64,000 nucleotides of DNA from Blattamonas nauphoetae (Eukaryota; Preaxostyla; Oxymonadida), in NCBI GenBank assembly GCA_033064195.1, contig JARBJD010000005.1, forward strand, positions 186,001 to 250,000, written 5' to 3'. The translations under genes were made by a program, and so were the position numbers. Positions 1 through 15,324 of the stretch are shown here, one piece after another; position 1 is the stretch's first letter, and each line of letters starts with the position of its first letter. A model generated the notes under the pieces. The model was not told the DNA's origin and did no database searches. It saw nothing but the letters and a program-made list of their open reading frames with translations.

Positions 1-2
1 TT

Positions 3-929
3 GTCTTTCAATCTCTCATTGCCACGGTGAAGTCCCAACATACACTTAATGCCTCTCTGGAAGAGAAGGCCGTGAAATTTCTCGAATCTGTGTATTCAAT
101 TGCTTTATCATCAGCAAGTCAATTTCTCAGCAGTCTTGCGTCTTTCGCGGATGAATCGTTGACTAACTTCGTACAGTCCATTGTAGTACTTGTTTCTTCA
201 CCCAGTAGGATCATCACTGTTGCGACAATGGAGATGGTGAAAGCACTGACCATGTGGTGTTCATCCCGAGATCAGTATGCTCTCGTCCAAGCTGATCTGA
301 TCCCTCAACTCATCATAACTCTCAGTGCACAGTCTCTGCCTGTTGCCGATGCAGTCGATATCCACACTAGTCTCTTGAATATCATCGTGGATTCTCTGTG
401 GCTCTCAACTCCACGTAGTCTCGCATTTCTCGGAAATCAAGATGAGAATGGACAACAACATGTTCACGAGACGATCATGAAGCAAGTTGTTGCACCATCG
501 GAGAAGTATATATGCCATTTGTGCGTGAACCGCTTTTCGATCATCGATGGTAACCAATCCAGGTCTTTTCTGGAACTCATCGCTCGGATCCTCCGAATAT
601 CTCCATACTATCAACAGACAATGGATTTTATTCTGGGTCTGCCTGTCTTTCTCACGGTCCCGTGTTGTCTCACCTTCTTCGAATATGATGGCTCAATCTG
701 GTGTTTTCTGCACACAATGAACCATGCCCGGTGGGAATGGAACAAAGGAAGGGGAGAAGTGCGACAGATGTGGAAGAAAGTGCTTCAAATGTTGAGAATG
801 GAGGGCATCGAAGATGTTATTGAGGAAAAACTGGAAATCGACCGAAACGGAACGAAAGGACGCGAAATTGTTATCTTCTCAATCGATTGGAACAACTTGC
901 AGGGCATGAACCTTTCGGAACGGGAATAG
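3..929 (+). CDS. Armadillo-like lineage-specific family protein, 3' part (5' end outside window)
   Basis: The frame is open from the window edge to TAG at 927-929 and has no ATG near its start, so the N-terminus lies upstream. The protein is about 308 residues, leucine-rich and helical, with the feel of ARM/HEAT repeats. Its final ~80 residues (LTFFEYDGSIWCF, then MLRMEGIEDVIEEK, ending GMNLSERE) correspond to the tail of the gene at 15325-16332, so the two are paralogs. From memory this is a very large family in the oxymonad Blattamonas, usually ending close to this point. No catalytic motif or membrane segment is visible. Function is unknown; a scaffold role is a guess from the fold. Confidence 0.75.
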   Translation, partial: VFQSLIATVKSQHTLNASLEEKAVKFLESVYSIALSSASQFLSSLASFADESLTNFVQSIVVLVSSPSRIITVATMEMVKALTMWCSSRDQYALVQADLIPQLIITLSAQSLPVADAVDIHTSLLNIIVDSLWLSTPRSLAFLGNQDENGQQHVHETIMKQVVAPSEKYICHLCVNRFSIIDGNQSRSFLELIARILRISPYYQQTMDFILGLPVFLTVPCCLTFFEYDGSIWCFLHTMNHARWEWNKGRGEVRQMWKKVLQMLRMEGIEDVIEEKLEIDRNGTKGREIVIFSIDWNNLQGMNLSERE

Positions 930-4009
<3,080 letters not shown>

Positions 4010-4129
4010 AACACTGACATTCAGAATAAGTCTTCCTCGTTCGATCAAAAATGATAACAAAAAGCAAGAACTCGGCGAGAGATGACCACACAGTGGCGTG
4101 AATCTCAATCTTTCATCGGTTCGTCGATA

Positions 4130-4156
4130 GTCACCTAACAATCCGGGAGTAAATAA
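4130..4156 (+). repeat. left terminal inverted repeat of the mariner/pogo element
   Basis: 27 bases identical to the reverse complement of 5739-5765; flanked outside by TA at 4128-4129. Confidence 0.93.
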
Positions 4157-4210
4157 CTATTCGGTAGTTTTTTGTTTGTTCACAACGTTTTGATTGATCG
4201 TGATTTTTTT

Positions 4211-5647
4211 ATGGTTGCGATCATGCCGAAGGCAACGTTCACCCGTCACGAACTCATACTCCTCTCTCTTCGAGCAGAGTATCGCCACATACATCACGAA
4301 GGAGAGCGATGGGCAAGAATAGCATTTGACTTCCAAATCAAACACAAATGCATCATTGAATCAGGTCTGGTTGGAAATCGAAAATTTTACGCAGCTTTTG
4401 GACAACTGAGAAAAGGATACCACTGTGGACGCGTTGGGAATCCAGGACGGCTGAACCCATCGGAAATCGACCAACTCACAGCTGATATTGTTGAAAAACT
4501 CGAAAACAATGAAGTTCTCATGGTCCACGATGTGAACGCTATGGTTTGGAGCTGTTTCCTTTTTAACTTCAAATAGGCAAACAATATACTTGAGAGATCA
4601 GAACGATCGAGACCAGAAAAAAAACCAGTATCTCCTGATTGGGCTAGATGGTTTTTAAGTCGATCAACGATCCTCCACCTAACTCGTCCCCTCGCACTAC
4701 CCGTCGCGAGAGCAAGACACACCAATCAACAAATCCTCCGGCCATTCCTGCAACGCTGGAGTGACCTCAACACTTTTCGTCAATACCACCCATCGATGGT
4801 ATTTAATTTGGACGAAACATACTTCTCCTTGAAGCGGTCTCGCAGACCTAATATTGTAGCACTACGGGAGACTGTCCACCCAATCATCCCAGAGGCGTTA
4901 GAGATGAGTGGTCTGACATTCATCCTTCTTGTGAACGCAAATGGAGGATCTTGCCTAACCGTTGGGCTGATCAAAAGTGTCAACCTGGCTCCCGAATGGC
5001 TGGAATTTAACACAGATCGACTGATCTATATGGCGACAGGAGGGGAGAGACTATCAAGGGAACTTTTCGAAACGATTTTCCGAGACATCATCGTTCCAGA
5101 GATCGTTTCACGGAGGGAGATTCATCACCTCGGTGCAGCCCCAGCAGTTCTCCAAATGGACTCGGCGTCCATTCACATATCGCGTGAACTCCAACAAATA
5201 GCATCAGCAAATTGGATCGACCTAGTATTTCCTCCTTCGCATACATCGAGTCGGATCCAACCGTTGGATCTTTTCGTAAACTGCAATTTCAAACAAGCCC
5301 TCCGTCGAACTCTCCCAACGCAATTCCCTCCCACAATCGCTGAAAAAAGGAAACAAGTTGGCAGTTGTATCCGAGGTGCACTTCACGAGGCCCTACACCC
5401 CAACACAATCATCGCATCATTTCGTGAATCATCAATCTATCCTCCGCAAGTCCAAGAGAAAATTACAGACCTTCCTGAAAACCCACCCGCGTGGGCTATC
5501 AATCCCAACGACAGAATTGACGAGACTCATCCCTACCGCCGTGGGCGGTTTTGTCTGTTCGGAAACAATCACCCTCCACCTTTCGAAATTAACGACATCT
5601 GCCAACTTCGCATGATACCCGATGACGACAGCGACTCAGACAATTAA
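4211..5647 (+). CDS. pogo/DDE_1-type transposase, one frame with an internal TAG that may lie in an intron
   Basis: The N-terminal part (from ATG 4211) is a basic helical DNA-binding region. The catalytic part shows the DDE/D triad of the pogo/Fot1 group: first Asp in FNLDETYFS, second Asp in VLQMDSASIH, third acidic residue in RIQPLDLFVN after PPSHTSS, plus an acidic tail (DDDSDSDN) before TAA. A TAG at 4574-4576 interrupts the frame, but the same frame continues at once with PEKKPVSPDWARWFLSRS, a typical region before the catalytic core. Bases 4544-4576 start GTTTGG and end AAATAG, so they could be a 33-bp phase-0 intron like other short introns here; removing them deletes the stop. The alternative is a plain nonsense mutation. 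Confidence 0.85.
4544..4576 (+). other. candidate 33-bp intron in the transposase
   Basis: Begins GTTTGG and ends TTTTTAACTTCAAATAG. Length and donor (GTNTG) match introns resolved in neighbouring host genes (33 bp in the RRM gene, 32 bp in the DUF192 gene). The only in-frame stop of the transposase is the last three bases, so splicing would restore one open frame without a shift. Confidence 0.45.
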
Positions 5648-5738
5648 CATTCTATCAATAATTTTGATCATTTCAGTTTATCAACTCTGTTTTATTCGTT
5701 TTCTGAAAAAAACGTGGGTTCAAAAAACTCCCAGATAC

Positions 5739-5765
5739 TTATTTACTCCCGGATTGTTAGGTGAC
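5739..5765 (-). repeat. right terminal inverted repeat of the mariner/pogo element
   Basis: 27 bases identical to the reverse complement of 4130-4156; flanked outside by TA at 5766-5767. Confidence 0.93.
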
Positions 5766-5811
5766 TAGAGTGTTCGGTTTGTCCCTTCAATGTCCGAGCT
5801 ATGGCCATGAA

Positions 5812-6250
5812 TCAAACATGAAGATGATGAAAGAGAGACACAAACAGATTGTAAACATGGCCTTCGCCTTCCAGCGTGAACAGCTTTCCCCCTGTCAGCT
5901 CTGCGAGACGAACAGAATTCTGAGAAAGGCACAAGTCAAGATAGTGATAAACACAATATCAACACACTTTGTACGGAATCATCACATCCTCTGTCCCGTG
6001 CACAATCACAATCTTCATCCCGCTCTCCTTCAACGCCTTCAGGCGAGCATCGCTGACTCGATGCGTCACACATGTCAGCATATGCAGAAACGAGACATTC
6101 GACGGGCACACTTCTTCTTGGGAATACAGCTGTTCGGGACGAAGCAACACCACAACTCTCTCTTTGTTCCGTTTGCTCTGTTTTTCAATGTGAGGAAAGT
6201 GTGTTGGAGGAGTGACAATCACATTGGAGGGAAGATGAACAATAGACACG
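5812..6250 (-). pseudogene. alpha/beta-hydrolase fold protein, C-terminal remnant in two exons
   Basis: On the minus strand the frame reads THRVSDARLKALKESG, then KIVIVHGTEDVMIPYK, the strand-turn region carrying the acid residue of alpha/beta hydrolases. A 48-bp intron (5920-5967, GTGTGT...TTTCTCAG) joins it to NSVRLAELTGGKLFTLEG and EGHVYN, where the catalytic His is expected, ending at TGA 5812-5814. Only the C-terminal third of the fold is recognisable. The nucleophile elbow (GxSxG) is not visible upstream, where the sequence meets the ubiquitin copy at 6377. It is probably a truncated gene; a short gene with unrecognised upstream exons is less likely. Confidence 0.5.
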
Positions 6251-6376
6251 TGATCCTTTTCATTGAGACCGAAGTCAAGAAGAAGAATTTGCGAACATTT
6301 TCTCGTGCACTTTCTAATGGGGGAGAGACGAACGTGTCAACTCAGATCTATTCAATCTCCGATCTTCGACAACTTC

Positions 6377-6604
6377 ATGCAAATCTTTGTGAAAATCCTT
6401 GCAGGCCAAACTATCATTCTTGAAGTCGAGGGCGCCGATATCGTGTACACCGTGAAACAGAAGATTCAAGACAAGGAAGGAATTCTCACAGATCAGCAAC
6501 GTCTCATTTTCGCCAGAACGGAATTAGAAGATGGCAGTACTCTCCAAGACTACAACATCCAGAATGGAGCCACTCTCGAGCTTATCCTGCGTCTTCGTGG
6601 ATGA
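6377..6604 (+). CDS. solitary ubiquitin-like gene, 75 residues, lacking the last glycine
   Basis: ATG 6377 starts [18 protein letters not shown] and the frame runs to TGA at 6602-6604. It ends ELILRLRG, one Gly short of the Gly-Gly needed for activation by E1 enzymes; the missing residue fits a 3-base deletion before the stop. Internal differences ([30 protein letters not shown]) show relaxed constraint. The 3' flank (ATTCCACCCCACCATCAA) matches the flank after the gene at 3470-4009, so one arose by segmental duplication of the other. Likely a decaying copy; a ubiquitin-like protein acting without conjugation cannot be excluded. Confidence 0.65.
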   Translation: MQIFVKILAGQTIILEVEGADIVYTVKQKIQDKEGILTDQQRLIFARTELEDGSTLQDYNIQNGATLELILRLRG

Positions 6605-6884
6605 TTCCAACTGATTCACCTTCACATTCCACCCCACCATCAACCAATCATTCACATATAGTTGTTTCTGGAAAACGAGTGTCAATACAGAGGGATACAA
6701 CAGTAGGCTTCTTGAGGGTACCGATCTAGCCATAATCACATGTTCGAAATTGGTGGAACAACGAGGGAATGTGAATTGAATACCAAAGAGAAAAATCCTC
6801 CTCAAAATCAATGGAAATGAAGATCTAGAATATTGTGGTCCAGAATAAAAAGCCATAATTCGATTTACCTCAAGATAACTCGGT

Positions 6885-9800
6885 TCAATCACTATTCACC
6901 ACAACCCGTAGATAATCGATCAAAGTCTGCCAATTTGAGTTCGTCAGATCCTCTTCGTACATGTTCAGCTGATTAACGATGTTTGCGCGGGTTAGGTCCA
7001 TCTCATCGCTGAATCCAGCCCATTCTTCCAAAATCGTTAGACTACGAGAGAAGAGAAGAAAGGAATATGAGAGGGACATATGAGAAGATAGAGATGAAGA
7101 ATCAGAGAAACAGAAAGAAAAGAAGAAAGAGAAGTCGAGAATTCTGGGAACAGACTCGTCTTCTTCCAGGAAGTCCAGGCAATCGTCTCTCGACACCTCT
7201 TTCCTCCTCCCACTCCTCCCATCCTTCTTCTCGTCACGCTGCCCCCACTTCCGCCTCTCCTTCCCATCCTTGCTTTCATCCACGCTTTCCTTTCTTCGAT
7301 TCTCGCCTTCGCCATTTCTTCCTTCCCACTCTTTTCTCTTTTCCTGTCCTTTCTCGTTCCCCAACACATTTCTCTTCGTCGCCCGAACCTCCACAACCTC
7401 ATCTTCCTCTCCCCAATCATCGTCCGACCCTTCTTCCGCAATCGTAGCGTTGAATGTCAGCTCAACCGACGAATCTTCGTCCTCCTCGCTGTCCTCTGAC
7501 TCGTCCTCTTTCTTCGTCTTCATTCTTCTGTGTTGTGGCGTCTTCGCATTCTTCAATTCCTTCTCTAACGCCTCCAACAAATCCATCATCTCTCCTGCCC
7601 CTCCATCGTCTTCGTCGGAATCTGTGTCGGGCTCACACAAATACACAACCACGCTTTCAGCCTCGTCTCCATCTTCATCCGACCCGCTTTCGAAATCAGA
7701 CGGATAGAACTGTTCTCCATTCTCTCCAATTGTCGTCCCGAGCTCGGCTGGGAACGTCAATTCGAGCGGTTTGGGCACAACTGGGCTTTGGGATGGTGTT
7801 CCAGCGATCTCGAATTTGTGGATGGGATCGTTCCGATTTGCCCCAAAAGCGGGTTCAAACTCGTCTCCGCTGTACAACACCTCAACCGATTTTGTGTGTG
7901 GTGTTCGTTCCAACGACTTTCGATTCTGTCGAGGCGTCGAACTTGGTGAAAACACGCCTGGTGTGGCTGGGAATGAGACGGGAGCTTCAGCTGGGAGAGA
8001 GAGGGGTGGAGACCGTGTGGATGGTGTCGTCGGCGAAGGACCAAAACGCGATGGAGGGAGGACGAACGCGTGTTGTGTGGGCGGGCTGTTCGAAGGACGC
8101 TGTGGCGGCCGTGGGAGGGAATTTTGATGTGCGATGAACAGACTCTGAGCAGGAAGGGAACTGTCTGGTTCGACACACGGAATGGCCAGCACTTCGTTCG
8201 ATTTCGTCGGCGATCCCTCCTTCCCCCCAAACTGAGCGGATGATGGTCTCAGTTTCTTGCTCATCCAGCTGTCGCCTTCCTCTTTCTTCACGTCTGTTCC
8301 CTTCGAATCGATCCTTCCCATATTTTCGTCCTTCTCCGGTGGAGGTGTGCGTCGCTTGCTCGGCGATGGAGGCGGGATCAGACTGCGACGCGGTGGCGAT
8401 GGGTCAACAGCCACTCCACTCACTTTGAGCGGCGGGATCGATCGCTGATTCTTCCTCTCGACTGTTGGGCTTGAAATCGGCACTTTCGGAAGGTCTCGGA
8501 CTGAAGCAGCGAGGGCTTCGATTCTCTTCCGCTCCGCTTTTTCTTCTTCGACCGATTTTGAAGTTTCTCGTCTTGAACTCGCTGAAGTTGATGGTCGTGA
8601 GCTCGCTGAGGTCGAAGGTCGTGCTCTGTCCGTCTCCCATCCTCTTCCTTTCTCCGACTCTCTTTCCCCAACACTGGATCGCCTGTCAGATTTCTCGCCC
8701 CGATCAGACAGTTGTGGACGACCTGACGGAGGCCGCAGTCGGTTGGATGCGGGTGAATCAAGGTTCTTCACTTTGATCTTGTCTCCTTCGATTCGGAAGG
8801 GGGGTGTTGGTGGAGGGCTGGGTTGTTTTTGTCGAGATGGGATTGTGGGCGGCTTGTCAGCTGAGTGGAGACGAAGGGGGAAGAAAAATGATCAGAACGA
8901 GTGAGAAAGAACGAATCAGAAATCATCCAGATGAAGAAATTGCTCACAAAGACTTCTCCCCTCTCTCATCCCCTTCACACAATATCTCTGAAATCTCGGT
9001 GGCGATTGTGTGACCTCTGCCTTCACTGCTTTTTCATTCGATCGACGTGAAATATCAGATTGTGCTGTCCCTGGTCTTCGGAGAACTTTTCGTTTTGGCT
9101 CTGGGTCTCTCTTTTTGCTGTCAGTCGTCGTTTGGGTGTCGTCGTTTCGGTTTCTTTCTTCCTCCTGCTTTCGGCGTTCTTCTCGTTTCTTCTCCAAAAT
9201 GGCTTGTCTTCGTTCTTCTTCATTCTTCTTTCGTTCTTCCTCCTTTGCTCTCTTCTCTTCCTCCAATCGCTTCTTCTCTTCTTCTCTTTGTCGTCGATCA
9301 GCTTCAAACGCTGCTTGTTTCGCTTCCCTCTTCAATTTCTCTTCTTCTTCCATCTTCATCCGCCTTTCCCTCGCCAACTTCTGCTTCTCATTCTCTTTTT
9401 CATGACTCTGAAGCACTCCTTGCTGTTTCTTTGCCAATCTCTCCTGTTTTCTTTTATCAATTTCGAGTTGTCGAATCCTTTCCAATTCATCAAGTTGTAA
9501 CTTCTCAACTTTTCGTTCTTCTTCTTCTTGCTTCAATCTCTCCAAACGCTCCAGGTCTCTTTTCCTTCTGAGTTCTCTCGCGCGTTCCGCTGCCTCCAAT
9601 CTCGCCTGCTCCTCTTCAAATGACGCTGCTTCTCGTCGCTGTCGTTCCTCTTCTTCCTTTTTTCTTCTTTTTTCGTTTGCGATGCGGCGTTGTTCAGCGA
9701 GTTCCTTTTCCTTCGCCAATCTCGCTGCTTTCTCCTTTTTCATCTTTTCTTCGATCAAACGTCTTCGTTCGTGTTCTTGTTCACGAATTCGAGCCATTTC

Positions 9801-11741
9801 TTCCTCTTCTTCCTTCCGTCTTCGTTCTCTTCTTGCTTCGTCCTGCTTTCTTCTCTCTTCCTCCAAATGGCGTCGTTCTTCCTCTCGTCTTTTCTGTTCC
9901 TCTGTTTGGGCTCGTATTCTTTCTTCTTCCTGTCGACGTCTTTGGGCTAGTTGACGTAGTTTCTCTTCTTGTTCTTTTCGATGGGCGGCATTCGCAGCCT
10001 CTTCTCGTGCTTTGATGGCTGCTTCTCCACTGAATAAATAACGACATAATCAACAAAAAAGACAAAAAATGGACAGAAGAACATGAAAAACGTGAAAAAA
10101 TGGGAATAAGGTGCGAACCGTTCCATTTCTTCACGATTTCTGTAACGCCGTCCACTCGGCCCAACACATTCTTGATTTGCGAGAAAACTGCTTGGCGCAC
10201 CCAAAGGATGGCCAACTCGCTGTACTGGTGTATTGTTTCCCCGAACACTGGGAGATGAGGAAGGGGCTTGATGTGGGTTGAAATTTGAATTCTGGCGCGG
10301 GATTCCTGGGACTGGTGAAGGGGAATTCCGATCAGAGATCGAAGGAGGACGTAACCCGGCGGAGGTCGGTCTTCTGGACGAGACGGGAGTGTTAGCATTG
10401 GATGATTCACGCGTGCCAGCTGATGGAATTCGAGATATAGGTTGAGGTGTTTTCGAATTCCCATAGTTTGACGGAGGAAGTTTCACACCCAACGCAGGGA
10501 GGGCGGACTGTGGGTTGGGGATGGCAAAAGAATCGTCGAGATCAGGACCTATATGGGCGCCGGCGCGGGCCATCGCTCCGTGAAGAATAGTATGACTGAA
10601 CTCCTCGCTTTGCAATTGAGAATCGAGATATTTTGAGATTCGTTGTTGGATAAAGGGAAGACGAAGGATTTGGTTCACTGACGGGCGTTTCGATGGATCC
10701 TTTGCTAACATCACAGCAATAAGGTTTCGGAGATCGTTGCTATACTGAGACGGAATAGGACGATAACTTTCCCGTTGAATTCGCATCATCAGCCCTTTCA
10801 TGTTGTTCGCATCAAACGCGTGTCTCAGACAGACCATTTCGTACAGCACGCAACCCACTGCCCAGATATCACTTTTCGCGTTATATGGGCGATTGGCAGC
10901 GAGCTCTGGAGACATATAATATGGCGTTCCGATGCATGTTTTTGCCATTTCACAAGTGGCGGAGAGAACCTTTGAAATCCCAAAGTCACCTGAGAGGAGG
11001 ATGTGAAAATGTTGGAAAAAGATGATGACAAACCGAGCTTTACAAGGGTTTTGTGATGGAGGAAAATGTTTTGCCCTTTAATATCTCTGTGAAGGATCTT
11101 TTTATCGTGGAGATGTTTCAAAGCAAGACAGATTTGTACAAAGAAATCTAGTATTTGCTATCGAAATAAGAAGAAAAAATGGGAATGTAAAGCGGTAGGC
11201 GAGAGGCAAACGTCTTCAGACATGTATCTTCCTCCTTGACGTTTGACAAATTGTTCAAGGTCTCCCGAATCAGCGTAGTCCATCATAATGCACAAAATTC
11301 CACGCTCGATGAAAGATTCTCGATACGAAACAATGCAGGGATGGCTGGTATTCGCAGAGAATGGATGGGAGAGGAGAGAGTGAAGAGAGAAAATGAATTG
11401 GGAGAAAAAACGAAGTAATATCAACATAAACCAAACAAAAAGAAAGAATGGGGTTGAAAGAACGAATGGTACTCAAGAAAAGTGCCTGGATGACAGACCG
11501 AAGTTGAGACAAGACTTGAATTTCGTTTTTAGTTTCCTTTTTTTCCTTCGGAGGTAACTTATTAAGGTTAATTTGTTTCATGACATAATGTTTGTGGTTG
11601 GTTTTATTTTCTACCAAATAGGCGACTCCAAATGCGCCATTTCCTTGAAAATTTAGAGGCCACGAATGAGAGATTCAATTGTTTTGAATGAGATAAAAGT
11701 TGAAAGATACCCAGTTTTTTGATAGTTGAATATCGATTCAT
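6885..11741 (-). CDS. NIMA-related (NEK1-like) serine/threonine kinase with long coiled-coil tail, 8 exons
   Basis: Exons (minus order): 11741-11711, 11643-11499, 11344-11212, 11157-11034, 10989-10119, 10029-8981, 8860-7156, 7041-6885; 4215 nt, 1404 residues. The kinase domain covers about residues 4-260: glycine loop GNGAFG, lysine in YVMKQ, catalytic loop [13 protein letters not shown] in [17 protein letters not shown] and GCVLYEM. DFG and the HRDIKGQN loop are characteristic of NEK kinases. A Ser/Pro-rich linker, a ~270-residue Glu/Arg/Lys coiled coil and a long disordered acidic tail follow, with a structured end ([20 protein letters not shown]) like that of NEK1-type kinases. NEK1 relatives act in cilia, centrosomes and the cell cycle. 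The function here is inferred from the family. Confidence 0.9.
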
Positions 11742-12043
11742 CTTGGATCTGAAGAGAAAAAGAACAGGGTGAATTGATTAGAGAAATAAAGCGAGACTCA
11801 TGAACGAATTGTCGAGATCCTCCCACAGTCACTTTTTTGGTGATGGTTGATTGACACGATTTGGTACACACAAAAAAATCCTTCAAGAATAAAGAAAATG
11901 CTCAAGGTCACCAAATGAAACAAATACATGATACAAGAGTGAAAAGTTGACAGAACAAGGGTGATGTGCGACAAAAAGACGTTGGGTGATAATTAAAAGA
12001 ATAAAAATGAAAAATGACAAAATAATGCTTCGAAAAGAAGTGG
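11742..12043. other. intergenic, AT-rich
   Basis: The 302 bases between the NEK start codon and the Rab stop codon. The part next to the kinase should hold its promoter and 5' leader. No other gene is visible. Confidence 0.5.
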
Positions 12044-12941
<898 letters not shown>

Positions 12942-13148
12942 TGATCGCCCCACAAAATCCACACACTAATCCCGAATTTCAAAAAGAGGGGATAAATGTT
13001 TTCGATAACGAATTGTGCAAAGTAGACGGACAAAATGGGAAAAAAAGTAACCAGAAAGCTGCGGGAGAACAAAAGAATGTGTGTGCAGGGTTCAGTCACA
13101 CAACAGAATTTCATGATCAGACTCTGAAAATAGTCTCTCTACACCATT

Positions 13149-15107
13149 TTAATGTGGAGAGAACGATGGCCGCCCCAAATGCGAGCCAGGAGCTCGAGAT
13201 TGGTCCTTCTCCTCACTGAAAGAGAAGGTCGAGTGATGCGTGGTTGTCTTGTGTGGAGTGGTTGTTGAAAGGCTTGAATATGAGTCTTTGGCGTCTGAGG
13301 AAAGTGAGTTAATGGACGGCGAGTTGCGATAGCGAGAATCAAGCCTCGACGACGACGATCGGCCCGTAAAAGAAATGAAGTGATTCGAGAGCTGATCGTC
13401 GTCTAAAGGCGGTGATGTGCTTTCTCCCAGCAAGGAGAACGGTTGTTCCAGATATGGTTGTGTTTTCTGTGCTGGAGAACTCAAATAATCAGTTATGAGT
13501 CCTTGATCATGATGGAATGGTTGTGGGGAATAGAATGGAGACGCTTGGGAAAGAAAACGATCGATGGGTTGTTGAAGATCATCTGTATGATCCTGTTTCG
13601 ACTGAGCGAGTGGAATTTGTGTCAATGGCTTGGTTGGTTTGGGAGTGTACGAGGTTTTTATGGGTGGTTGTTTGACCTTCGCAGTCAGATGATGTTGATT
13701 AACTCGAGGAAGTGTGGAGATGAGTGGAGGGGCTGAATTCTTTTTTAAGGGTGAGAATTCAGGTGGTTGTGTTGCCATTGGAGATGGTTTGATCGCTGGT
13801 TGAAATAGGGGAGGTGGGCTGGTAGACACAAGAGGGTTTGATAGATGTGGAATAAAATTGATACGGACAGGGCTGGATGGATCACTTGATTTCGAGTGAG
13901 CTTGCGTGAGAAGGTTGTCACCAGATGAAATAGATTGGCTTGTGGGGCCGTTCGTGTAAGAGCGAGATGGAGCTGGGAAAGCGGATGATTGTGGCGAGAG
14001 AAGGATGGGAGTGGACAGAGGCTGCTTTGGTCGATGGATTGGGAGCTTAACTTGTCGATCGTCCAGATGAACATTGCACTTCAGGATCACTTCAACAGTG
14101 GACCCATCTCTTGTTGTTGTGAATAATGGAAAGGTGAATTCCGCCGGATCATTTTGATATGCTTCCACACATTGGTATGTTAGCATTTCACCATCCAGAT
14201 CCTGAGTGAAGTATGCGTGGGCGTGTCCTTTCAGTTTTCGATTGTCGACGTGAAGTTCCAGCCGATATGCCTTATACTTTGTCACAAACACCGCTTTCAT
14301 CTTGAGATAGAGATCTCGGACTGTGGCGAGGGAATAGGTGAAATCTGAGCGGAGTGAATCTCGAAAACTGATGAAGAGGAGCCACCGGAATCTCGGAGTC
14401 GGACCGCTAGTTTTCTGTTCACACCACAGCACATTGCAGTTAATCTGATCCCCCTCTTTCCTCAACTTGTTCCATGCACGAGAGGCCGCAGGTCGGGACT
14501 CGAAAGACAAAATCCACTCTTTGGTTTTAGCTGCGAAGAGCCTTGAATCGCGAGCAAAGGGCTGTGTTGCCCCAAACGTGGCAATTCGATTCTGAATGAG
14601 TGTTTCCTGCTCTGGGGTCAAGCGACCACGTGCCGTGATTCGCAATAATTTGGTCCTGTCTGCAGGGTGTAGATTGACAAATTGGCCGTTGATTTCCTGT
14701 TGAAATGAAAAATAAAGGTGAGATCAGACGTGGATGGGTGGGAGGGAGGCAAGCTCTTGAACTGGGCGTCGAGAATTGAAGAAGACGAGGCATGACTCTT
14801 GTCTTGTGTGAGGACGAGTTAGCTTTTTTGGGAGGAACTGAATCAAAATAATCTGCTCGGAGTACTGATGGAGATATTCTCGGAGGCTCTCCGTCGTCAG
14901 ATCTGGCGGCAAATCCTTGAGACAGATCCCGTCTGAAAAAACGAATTAAAGGGCAATGAGAGGAAACATACACCCATCATCGACTAGAAGAAGATCAGAA
15001 GAAGAAAATGACACACTTTCATCAATCGACTGAGGATCCATGAGGGAGCCTGCGGCGAGCAGTAGAGACTTATGGGCTGTCCCACATCTTGACGATGTCG
15101 GACCCAT
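13149..15107 (-). CDS. RNA-binding protein with two RRM-like domains, 3 exons
   Basis: Exons: 15107-14972, 14932-14730, 14696-13149; 1887 nt, 628 residues. The first RRM-like unit begins GICLKDLPPDLTTESLREYL (RNP2-like strand, then helix 1) and continues through CLVFFNSRRPVQELASLPP and EINGQFVNLHP. The second runs from LLRITARGRLTPEQE to SFESRPAASRAWNKL and NCNVLWCEQ. A basic segment without recognised domain follows (AYRLELHVDNRKLKGHAHAY), and then ~300 residues of Ser/Pro/Gln-rich disordered tail. RRMs bind single-stranded RNA; the target is unknown. Introns of 39 and 33 bp have donors GTATGT and GTCTGA. The ATG at 15107 is the most likely start; a further exon near 15110-15278 is possible but no clean splice was found. 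Confidence 0.7.
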
Positions 15108-15324
15108 TGACCGACTTAACAGCAAAAAAATGGAAAAACAGAAGAAATTCAAAGATTGAGAGAACGAATGAGATGTTGTTATGAAAATAGAGTGATCCTG
15201 TGTGACGAGATTCTGAGGTCTTGGCTGAGGCGAGTCAGTTGCGTAGGATTTCTTTTTCAAGCCTATGAGCTGCCACATTAGATGCAGAACATGGTGAAAC
15301 AGACAAAAGGGGATTTAGATTGGA

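Larger units (their letters stand above)
4130..5765 (+). mobile_element. Tc1/mariner-superfamily (pogo-type) DNA transposon, 1636 bp, TA target duplication
   Basis: The element has perfect 27-bp terminal inverted repeats (GTCACCTAACAATCCGGGAG... at 4130, its reverse complement ending at 5765), with similarity running a few bases further in. A TA dinucleotide flanks each end (4128-4129 and 5766-5767), the target duplication typical of Tc1/mariner/pogo elements. It encodes one transposase in a single frame. Perfect repeats and a nearly uninterrupted frame suggest a recent insertion. It sits between two ubiquitin modules. Confidence 0.93.

Noticed and set aside
9010-10015. Phe/Ser/Leu-rich plus frames opposite the NEK kinase as membrane proteins
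   Set aside because: They are the antisense reading of the Glu/Lys/Arg coiled-coil codons of the kinase tail.
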